Of a DNA stretch of 64,000 nucleotides, positions 57,885-64,000 are shown piece by piece (the stretch's first letter is position 1; every line of letters starts with the position of its first letter). The stretch lies in the NCBI RefSeq assembly GCF_964026575.1, contig NZ_OZ032161.1:434001-498000 (forward strand), in the 5' to 3' direction. Source of the stretch: Candidatus Tisiphia endosymbiont of Melanophora roralis. Its GTDB lineage: Bacteria > Pseudomonadota > Alphaproteobacteria > Rickettsiales > Rickettsiaceae. Made by a program: the position numbers and the translations under genes. Below the pieces are notes generated by a model. The model was not told where the DNA came from and did no database searches. It worked only from the letters and a program-made list of their open reading frames with translations.

Positions 57885-59255
57885 ATGCAAAATCAATCAA
57901 AAAATATGTTGTCGGTTCATCAAAACCAATTTGACGAAACATTTGAGCATATTAATAATCTTCTGAATAATGATGAATTTGGCAAAGCAATAGAGATTAT
58001 GAGTAATCTACACTATGCAGATCTTGCAGATGTTTTAGATAATATAAATCAGAAAACATATAAAACAATTCTTCCTTTGTTACAGGATACACTAAAGCCT
58101 GAAACTTTAGTACAACTTAGCGTGAACAGTAAACCACTTATAATGCAAATTTTAGGTGTACAGAAAAGTGTACAGCTAATTAATCAACTTGCTATAGAAG
58201 ATGCTGTTGAAGTTATCGAGGATTTTGATGATCTAACAAAAGAAATGATCTTAAATAATCTCAAAGCAGAAAAAAGACAGCAAATTATAGAAGGCTGTAC
58301 TTACCCAGAAGATACTGTTGGTAGGGTAATCGAAAGAAATTTTGTGTCATTTCAAGAAGATTGGACAGTAGCCACGGCTATAGATTTTATTAGACACAAA
58401 CATATAGCACAAGATTTTCATGCTGCTATTGTACTCGACAGTAAATACCGACCTATAGGTAGTATACTTCTAAGCACTTTACTTAAGTATAAAGGGGATA
58501 AGTTAGTAAAAGATCTTATGAATCCTGAATTTAAAATTACCGATGTATTTACTAATTTAAGTGAGTTAAGTTTTATTTTTAAACAATATGCTCTAACAAT
58601 TGTACCAGTGGTGAATAAAAGTGGCAAGTTGATAGGTACTGTTTCAATAGATAGTATGCTTTACATCATTGAACAACAAACAGAAAAAGATATAATGTCA
58701 CTCGGTGGCGTTCATACTCAAGATACATTTTACAATCTATTTTATACTGTGAGACATAGATTCCCTTGGTTATTTGTCAATTTAATTACTGCTTGTATGA
58801 CATCGATAATTATTAACCAGTTTAGTACTACAATCTCAAAACTTATAACACTAGCAGCTATTATGCCTATTGTTGCTTCTATGGGAGGGAATGCCGGCAC
58901 ACAAGCCATGACAGTGACAGTGAGAGCACTTGCCAACAAAGATATTCACCATAATAACGTGCTGAGAGTGATTCTTAAAGAAATAGCTGTATGCGGATTT
59001 AACGGCTCTATACTGGCCTTAGTTGGGGCGCTATTAAGCTTAGCCATGCTTTCTGATCCAAATCTTAGCTTGATTTTTTCCATAGCCGTTATCCTAACTT
59101 TTCTAATTGCTGGTCTTTTTGGCTCAGTAATACCAATTACTCTACATTATTTAAATATTGATCCCGCCACTGGCTCAGGTGTATTCTTAACCACCATAAC
59201 TGATTCATTTGCATTTTTTACCTTTCTTACTTTAGCTTATACCTTTTTGGTGTAA
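57885..59255 (+). CDS. mgtE: Magnesium transporter MgtE
   Basis: Inner-membrane magnesium channel gated by cytosolic magnesium. The 456-residue protein has the N-terminal superhelical MgtE_N domain (about 35-135), a CBS pair (about 140-265; VGRVIERNFVSFQEDWTV, LIGTVSIDSMLYII) and five C-terminal membrane segments from about residue 285. The pore signature PIVASMGGNAGTQAMT is intact. GAGGAG precedes the ATG. Confidence 0.95.
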   Translation: MQNQSKNMLSVHQNQFDETFEHINNLLNNDEFGKAIEIMSNLHYADLADVLDNINQKTYKTILPLLQDTLKPETLVQLSVNSKPLIMQILGVQKSVQLINQLAIEDAVEVIEDFDDLTKEMILNNLKAEKRQQIIEGCTYPEDTVGRVIERNFVSFQEDWTVATAIDFIRHKHIAQDFHAAIVLDSKYRPIGSILLSTLLKYKGDKLVKDLMNPEFKITDVFTNLSELSFIFKQYALTIVPVVNKSGKLIGTVSIDSMLYIIEQQTEKDIMSLGGVHTQDTFYNLFYTVRHRFPWLFVNLITACMTSIIINQFSTTISKLITLAAIMPIVASMGGNAGTQAMTVTVRALANKDIHHNNVLRVILKEIAVCGFNGSILALVGALLSLAMLSDPNLSLIFSIAVILTFLIAGLFGSVIPITLHYLNIDPATGSGVFLTTITDSFAFFTFLTLAYTFLV

Positions 59256-59433
59256 ACTTGCCTTGTGATTATCGAGTTTAATTTAAAGTGCTACAAGAAG
59301 TATTGAAGTATTAGTTACTCACACCTTACGCATAACCCCCATGGCAATTTAAAAATTAGACTTCTTTCGAAACTCTACTTCTGCTGGTGATTTGTACGTG
59401 ATACCGGTACTCTGCTCCTCACGTACATTAGAG

Positions 59434-59924
59434 TCACACTACTGGACAAAAAGGTTAGGTTGGTTGCACAAAGTGTAACTTAAACAATTTTATGATTAAG
59501 GAATCAAAAAATTGCTTAGAACGACTATAAGCTTGTTTAATTGATCTTATACCTAACTGTAGTACAGAATAACTCCTACATCCTAGCGTTTTCTTCATTT
59601 TTATCGGTTGCTCTTGCTCTCCAATTGCTCCTATTTTTATTGCCATTGCATATGCTATAAATAAACATTTTATAAAATTCTCTAATCGCACTTTACTCTT
59701 TATATGCGTATCTTCCATTCTAAAACCATTACTTTTGCACCCTTTAAAGGCTGCCTCGATATCCCATCTCTTGAACGTATTTAGTCTTGAATCTTTCATC
59801 TCAAAATGATTATATAGTAATTCGGCTAGTAACATAGAGTACCACAGATTTTTTTGTGTTCAATCTAAAATACTCTATTTACTAGCTCTTGCAACCACCC
59901 CATCTCTTTTGTCCAGTAGTGTGA
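59434..59924 (-). mobile_element. Internally deleted IS4-family insertion sequence with terminal repeats and 8-bp duplication
   Basis: Terminal inverted repeats TCACACTACTGGACAAAA and TTTTGTCCAGTAGTGTGA are perfect. CATTAGAG is duplicated on both sides (59426-59433 and 59925-59932). Only the 3' part of a transposase gene remains, so the element cannot move by itself. It is inserted in the middle of a P2 palindrome. Confidence 0.85.
59455..59835 (-). pseudogene. IS4-family transposase, C-terminal fragment
   Basis: The 126-residue frame contains RWDIEAAFKGCKSNGFRMED, the C-terminal catalytic Glu block of IS4-family DDE transposases. THIKSKVRLENFIKCLFIAYA and a basic tail follow. The N-terminal and the two Asp blocks are missing, removed by a deletion within the IS. 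Not functional. Confidence 0.8.
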
Positions 59925-60000
59925 CATTAGAGTACGCTGCGGGTCGAGGTTCCGCGTCTCCTTCAAATCCCTCAGCATAAGCGAGTTTCGAAAGAAGTCT

Positions 60001-60339
60001 ATTGTAGAAAAGTACAAGACGTCTATTAGCGTCACCGCTTTGCGGCTCTTCGTTAATAGACATTTATGCATTTTAAAACAAACTTTTCTATCATTATTTG
60101 TGGCTTTTAAATTGCCCTGCTTGAATGCTTATATGATGATGCTTGACAACCAGTAACAACAAATAGATATCTGTGTTAATAATATCAAAAAGAAACGTAA
60201 AGTGAAAATATTTTATAATATAGATAACTTTAATAGCTAATAATTATTGATTTACAACATCTATATCTATATCTTTACCTGATAGGCAAGCTATCATTAG
60301 CTGAATTAAATTAAACTAACTCACTTAAAGGAAAAATTT
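60001..60339. other. Spacer upstream of the HU gene
   Basis: Contains a short inverse pair CGTCTATTAGCG (60020-60031) and CGTTAATAGACA, which is a reduced core-repeat unit, then AT-rich sequence. TTAAAGG just before 60340 is the likely ribosome binding site of the HU gene. I see no gene here. Confidence 0.5.
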
Positions 60340-60645
60340 ATGCACAAAGGTGAATTCATTGATTATATAGCAAACCAACAAAATTGTACTAAAGTTGAAG
60401 CTGAAAAGATTATAAATACATTTACCAATGCAGTTACTTCTATTCTTGCTGAAGGTAAAGACGTAATACTGATTGGCTTTGGTAAGTTTTACTCTAGTAA
60501 AGTAGCAGCTAGAGCTGGCAAAAATCCTAGAACTGGTCAGCCTCTTAAAATTGAAGCTTACGTTCAACCTAAGTTCTCTGCTGGTGAAAAACTAAAATCT
60601 GCCTGCAATGGACGTAAAGACTCAAAACCAAAAACTGCAAAGTAA
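60340..60645 (+). CDS. HU/IHF-family DNA-binding protein
   Basis: Small histone-like protein that bends and packages DNA. The 101-residue product has the HU fold: helical N-terminus ([20 protein letters not shown]), [28 protein letters not shown] covering the DNA-binding beta-arm, then [15 protein letters not shown] basic tail of about 12 residues ([11 protein letters not shown]) extends beyond the usual end. AAAGG lies nine bases before ATG. Specific subtype (HupB or IHF-like) is not resolved. Confidence 0.93.
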   Translation: MHKGEFIDYIANQQNCTKVEAEKIINTFTNAVTSILAEGKDVILIGFGKFYSSKVAARAGKNPRTGQPLKIEAYVQPKFSAGEKLKSACNGRKDSKPKTAK

Positions 60646-60660
60646 GTAATATACTAAAAC

Positions 60661-60745
60661 GATTTGAAGAATTGGATTTGAAAATATCATGGGTTCGCAT
60701 GCTCACCATTCATTTTCAAATCCAACTCGTAGGATCATTTGAGTA
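60661..60745. repeat. Palindromic repeat, family P1 (copy 6, short)
   Basis: GATTTGAAGAATTGGATTTG at the left, ATTCATTTTCAAATCCAACT and GGATCATTTGAGTA at the right. The centre is deleted relative to other copies (GGTTCGCATGCTCACC). It lies between the HU gene and yidD and is open in frame upstream of yidD. Confidence 0.82.
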
Positions 60746-60764
60746 TACTCTTTTTGAGGTAACC

Positions 60765-61013
60765 ATGATCAAAATGAAACATCGCTTTAATTTGTTACTC
60801 ATACTTATTAGATTTTATCAATTCTTTATTTCCCCCCTACTTGGTGATAATTGTCGTTTTGATCCATCATGTTCAGAATATGCTAGATCAGCAATAAGAA
60901 TGCATGGTAATATTAAAGGATTATGGTTATTTATTAAGAGAATAATTAGGTGTAATCCTTTCTGTCAAGGAGGATATGATCCTGTGCCTAATACTACCCA
61001 ACCTGAAAATTAA
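60765..61013 (+). CDS. yidD: Membrane protein insertion efficiency factor YidD
   Basis: Small membrane-associated protein thought to assist YidC-dependent insertion. Starting at ATG 60765 (after TTTTGAGG) gives 82 residues: [12 protein letters not shown], the hydrophobic [11 protein letters not shown], and the hallmark [30 protein letters not shown] follows. The frame is open upstream to 60672, but that part is P1 repeat sequence and should not be counted. Confidence 0.93.
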   Translation: MIKMKHRFNLLLILIRFYQFFISPLLGDNCRFDPSCSEYARSAIRMHGNIKGLWLFIKRIIRCNPFCQGGYDPVPNTTQPEN

Positions 61014-61082
61014 TTAGAAAAGTATAGAGCTACTCATAAAAACAAAATCTTCACGAAAGCTAATTTTTCAAATCATTTTTGC

Positions 61083-61871
61083 TCAGTCTTTAATCAAATG
61101 TAGTAATTTTTCTTTTGCCTCTTCTTTAGCACGTAGGCTTGCATAAGTGTCTTGCTTACTGTCATCTGTAATATGGTTTACAAATACAATAGTCCTATTA
61201 TCTTTTTGAATCCAACCAACAAACCATCCTTGCTGGAGGTCTAACTTCTTAGTTCTATTTTTATTAAGCTGAGAACCGTTGCCTGTTTTCCCATAAAGTT
61301 TCCAGCCGCTTGGTAGTTCCTCCACAAAGAGTATATTTTTTGTCATTTCATGAGCTTTAAGACTTATTGGTAATTTGTTATCAATAAGATTCTGTAAGAA
61401 CACGACTTGCTCTTCAGGTGAAATTTCCAACGAACTGGATAGCCATGAATTCGTTAATCCATTGTTTTTACCTTTATCACCTGAAACATTTTGATTCCCA
61501 TAGTTAAATTTTATAACATAGTCTTTGAATTTACTCATCCCAAGCTTTTGCGTCAAAACTTGAGAATACCAAACACAACTATTTTGCATCCATGTTGTTG
61601 GATTGTGGGGTTGTTTCCACCTGTCAAGCCAATCTACATAACCTTCTTTAAATGGTAACTCAGGATGAGTCTCATCAACTAGCAATCCTTCTTCATATCC
61701 CATTAAACTAATGGCGATTTTGAACGTTGAGCAAGGTGCATAGCGTGATGCACAATCACCTTCTTGTTTGATAGTTTTATCATTTTCTTTAACCAAAAAG
61801 CATTTGGTATCTGCCAGTGAGGATGTATTAAACAATAACCCTATGCTTAAATAGAAAATAAGTTTTTTCAT
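61083..61871 (-). CDS. Class D (OXA-type) beta-lactamase
   Basis: Predicted periplasmic serine beta-lactamase. A signal peptide (MKKLIFYLSIGLLFNTSSLA) is followed by all class D motifs: STFK with catalytic Ser48 and carbamylated Lys51, SCV (98-100), YGN (124-126), and KTG (195-197) with WFVGW downstream. 262 residues is normal for OXA enzymes. It lies eight bases downstream of the cyclase-family gene, so the two may be co-transcribed with the nuoL homologue. Some Rickettsia carry class D genes, so this need not be recent transfer. Spectrum and expression cannot be read from sequence. Confidence 0.93.
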   Translation of the reverse strand: MKKLIFYLSIGLLFNTSSLADTKCFLVKENDKTIKQEGDCASRYAPCSTFKIAISLMGYEEGLLVDETHPELPFKEGYVDWLDRWKQPHNPTTWMQNSCVWYSQVLTQKLGMSKFKDYVIKFNYGNQNVSGDKGKNNGLTNSWLSSSLEISPEEQVVFLQNLIDNKLPISLKAHEMTKNILFVEELPSGWKLYGKTGNGSQLNKNRTKKLDLQQGWFVGWIQKDNRTIVFVNHITDDSKQDTYASLRAKEEAKEKLLHLIKD

Positions 61872-61878
61872 TATACCC

Positions 61879-62583
61879 TCAAAAATTTAAATTTGTTTCT
61901 TCTTTTATTAAGCCAATAAGCCTTATCGGAGCTTCTGTTGCCCCTCTTACCTTAATTGGTAGAGCTAAGATACAGCTTCCTGTTATAGGTAGATTTGCCA
62001 AATTAGCAACATTTTCAACAATATATTTGCCATTGCCCAAAAACAATTTATGAACGGGAAATCCATCTGCTGGCCTGTCTGGTGACAAAGTGTCAATACC
62101 AAGTCCGCACACACCTCGTTTTGTCAGTATCTCCGCTGCTTCAACTGATATAGAAGGAAAAACGTGATTATTGCTATACTTTCCCGGATCACTCCAAAAC
62201 TTTTCCCATCCTGTTTTGATCATCACAAAACTTCCCTCATTGATCATTCCGTATTGTTCTTCAAAATGTTCAATGTCCGTTAGGCTTAGACTATAACGCT
62301 CATGACAAGAGCTTGATACATCAATAACAACACAAGGAGCAACCAGCTGCGATAATGGTATTTGGTCAATGGTAGTACTACTTGGAATACAGTGTGCTGG
62401 TGCATCCATATGTGTACCAATCCCGGCATGCATTTTGAACTGCTGCACGCGAAATTCTTCATTCTGTCGGCAGTCAGAATAATCCAATTTAACCTCAATA
62501 TTAACCCCACAACCTCCACTCCACGAAGGAATCTGCTCATCAAGAGTGTGTGTAAGATCAATAATTTTGTATGGAAAAATCAT
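61879..62583 (-). CDS. Cyclase-family (kynurenine formamidase-like) metal hydrolase
   Basis: The 234-residue protein belongs to the cyclase/KynB superfamily (PF04199-like). GIGTHMDAPAHC carries the metal-binding HxDxPxH (His58, Asp60, His64). IDLTHTLDEQIPSW is the family N-terminus, and CGLGIDTLSPDRP and ILALPIKVRGATEAPIRLIG are C-terminal hallmarks. Substrates in the family include N-formylkynurenine and other amides, but I cannot assign one; no tryptophan catabolic gene is near. It starts 19 bases after the nuoL homologue and ends eight bases before the beta-lactamase. Confidence 0.87.
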   Translation of the reverse strand: MIFPYKIIDLTHTLDEQIPSWSGGCGVNIEVKLDYSDCRQNEEFRVQQFKMHAGIGTHMDAPAHCIPSSTTIDQIPLSQLVAPCVVIDVSSSCHERYSLSLTDIEHFEEQYGMINEGSFVMIKTGWEKFWSDPGKYSNNHVFPSISVEAAEILTKRGVCGLGIDTLSPDRPADGFPVHKLFLGNGKYIVENVANLANLPITGSCILALPIKVRGATEAPIRLIGLIKEETNLNF

Positions 62584-62602
62584 GACTATCCCTACTTCAA
62601 AC

Positions 62603-64000
62603 TTACCAAAAAGAATCAGTTCGCAATATTCCTATTATAAAGAAAGTAATATAAACAACTATACATAAAACTATATATAAAGTGTAATTAAATACATAAC
62701 CTGTCTGCGATCTACTCACCAAAAAACCAAAGTAATTTACCGTTTTGGCAAAGCTATTTGGACCAAATCTATCTATCACTCTTTGATCCATCAAATTGCA
62801 TAACTTACTTAAGTTAGTTACTAATCTTACTATCACAAAGTCATAAACCTCATCAAAATAATATTTATGTACCAACAGCTTTTCTATAAATCCTATTTTT
62901 ATTTTTTCTTTGATTCTTCTATAAAAATAAATCCCCAAAACAATACCTATTAGTCCCAAAACCATTGGTAATAATTTTATATAAAGAGGAGGATGAATTG
63001 TTAGTATTTGGTAAATATGAATATTAAATATACTATCAAGGAAATAACCATTTGGTTTGTCAAAAGACAATATATAATAACCTATCATTCCTGCAAAAAA
63101 ACTACCTGCCACTAAAAGACTAAGTGGGCCATTCATGATATTGGGTGATTCATGGACATGATTGATGTCAATAGTTAATCTAGTTTTTCCATGAAATACT
63201 AATAAGATAATTTTCATAGAATAAATGGCAGTCAGAACTGCAGCAAAAATTCCAAGAATAAACACGATAGTACCGATACCACCGCTACTATATGCTAGCT
63301 CTAAAATAGCATCTTTTGAATAAAATCCTGCTAAAGGATAAATACCTATGAGTGCCAGTGATCCAATTAAAAAATTACAATAAGTAATTGGCATCTTATC
63401 TTTCAAACCACCAATCTTAAAAATATTTTGTTCGTGACAAGCGTGAATTACACTACCAGCTGATAAAAATAATAAAGCTTTAAAAAATGCATGGGTGACT
63501 AAATGAAAAATACCAGCATTATAAGCTGACACACCACAAGCAAGAAACATATAACCAAGTTGGCTACAAGTAGAATAGGCAATAATTTTTTTTATATCAT
63601 CTTGAACTATGGCAATAGTTGCGGCAAATATACATGTAATACCACCAATAATGGCAATAAAGTGCAATACCCCTATACTATATTCAAATAAATAAGAACA
63701 TCTAGCTACTAAAAAGACCCCGGCTGTTACCATAGTTGCAGCGTGAATAAGTGCTGAAACTGGAGTTGGACCTTCCATAGCATCTGGTAGCCATATATGC
63801 AAGCCAATTTGAGCCGACTTGCCCATGCATCCCAAGAATAATAGCAAACATACCACGTCAATTACTGTTGCTTTAAAACCTAATATACTTAATTGTATAT
63901 TAGATAATGACTTTGCTTTAGCAAATACACTAGTAAAATCAACTACACCAAAATAAACAATAATGGTAATAATCCCAAGTATAAAAGCAAAATCTCCTAC
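62603..64000 (-). CDS. nuoL: NADH-quinone oxidoreductase subunit L homologue (5' end outside window)
   Basis: C-terminal 465 codons of a complex I antiporter-like subunit. The frame is open to the window edge ([18 protein letters not shown] is the first visible part), so the gene is partial. Features: [40 protein letters not shown] (channel Lys/His), [31 protein letters not shown]. Near the C-terminus lie the amphipathic lateral helix region and [13 protein letters not shown]. Rickettsiales often have more than one NuoL-like gene; whether this is the complex I copy or an orphan antiporter-type paralogue is open because the neighbours are not nuoM/nuoK. Confidence 0.9.
   Translation of the reverse strand, partial: VGDFAFILGIITIIVYFGVVDFTSVFAKAKSLSNIQLSILGFKATVIDVVCLLLFLGCMGKSAQIGLHIWLPDAMEGPTPVSALIHAATMVTAGVFLVARCSYLFEYSIGVLHFIAIIGGITCIFAATIAIVQDDIKKIIAYSTCSQLGYMFLACGVSAYNAGIFHLVTHAFFKALLFLSAGSVIHACHEQNIFKIGGLKDKMPITYCNFLIGSLALIGIYPLAGFYSKDAILELAYSSGGIGTIVFILGIFAAVLTAIYSMKIILLVFHGKTRLTIDINHVHESPNIMNGPLSLLVAGSFFAGMIGYYILSFDKPNGYFLDSIFNIHIYQILTIHPPLYIKLLPMVLGLIGIVLGIYFYRRIKEKIKIGFIEKLLVHKYYFDEVYDFVIVRLVTNLSKLCNLMDQRVIDRFGPNSFAKTVNYFGFLVSRSQTGYVFNYTLYIVLCIVVYITFFIIGILRTDSFW

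Larger units (their letters stand above)
59358..60000. repeat. Palindromic repeat, family P2 (copy 2), interrupted by an IS remnant
   Basis: Left end AGACTTCTTTCGAAACTC and right end GAGTTTCGAAAGAAGTCT are perfect inverse arms. The interior matches the P2 copy at 26672 but is split by a 491-bp IS remnant (59434-59924). The outer arms differ from copy 1 at one position (CTT versus CCT) with the matching change in the other arm. Confidence 0.85.

Noticed and set aside
59865-60071. Two overlapping minus-strand ORFs beside the IS remnant
   Set aside because: They span the P2 repeat and the IS end and have no conserved domain.
60672-60764. N-terminal 31-codon extension of yidD
   Set aside because: It is P1 repeat sequence; a good ribosome site (TTTTGAGG) lies before ATG 60765.

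Overview
This window is an AT-rich stretch of chromosome from an obligate intracellular alphaproteobacterium of the order Rickettsiales, most likely family Rickettsiaceae. The best fits are a Rickettsia-like lineage such as Torix/Tisiphia or Megaira; species is not decidable from sequence alone. The evidence is an NTT-type ADP/ATP translocase (tlc), the murC-murB-ddl-ftsQ-ftsA cluster, pyruvate phosphate dikinase, alphaproteobacterial short ProRS, a degraded gene transfer agent (GTA) tail gene, long gene-poor spacers and a very dense population of palindromic repeats, some read in frame inside proteins.

Layout. 0-9 kb: nuoN-birA, kdsB, tRNA-Lys and tRNA-Ile, an orphan heme-copper oxidase subunit I-like gene, folE-proS, a papain-like cysteine protease candidate and ctaA. 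9-16 kb: a HigBA-type toxin-antitoxin pair, an RluC-family gene with an in-frame repeat insertion, ppdK, and an M61-type metallopeptidase with a damaged 5' end. 16-25 kb: truB, rpsO-pnp, an amidase, plsC, trpS, lpd and a broken AbrB-type antitoxin gene. 25-35 kb: an NDUFAF5-like methyltransferase, a lytic transglycosylase, tlc with a DUF2125-like partner, polyprenyl synthase, ligA, fmt-def. 35-41 kb: repeat-rich spacers, a long-form hpf, and a GTA TIM-barrel protein interrupted by one in-frame TGA. 41-57 kb: a deoxynucleoside-kinase-like gene, murC-murB-ddl-ftsQ-ftsA, an esterase, ubiB-xthA, an MntA/HepT pair, a DUF2278 gene, fumC, ftsZ and a HAD hydrolase. 57-64 kb: tRNA-Leu, mgtE, an IS4-family remnant, an HU gene, yidD, an OXA-like class D beta-lactamase, a cyclase-family enzyme and the 3' part of a nuoL homologue running off the end.

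The core genes support envelope synthesis and division (kdsB, murC/B, ddl, ftsQ/A/Z, plsC, amidase, transglycosylase), respiration (nuoN, nuoL, ctaA, lpd, fumC, ubiB, polyprenyl synthase, NDUFAF5-like), translation (proS, trpS, truB, rpsO, fmt, def, hpf) and host-ATP import (tlc).

The most striking content lies between the genes. At least eight families of palindromic elements are present, several nested in one another and two with direct target duplications. A separate family of about 210-260 bp has up to five consecutive hairpins (five copies plus one split copy). Between its copies both arms of individual stems change together, and the loops of hairpins 2 and 4 are complementary to each other. 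I regard this five-hairpin element as the best candidate for something undescribed here.
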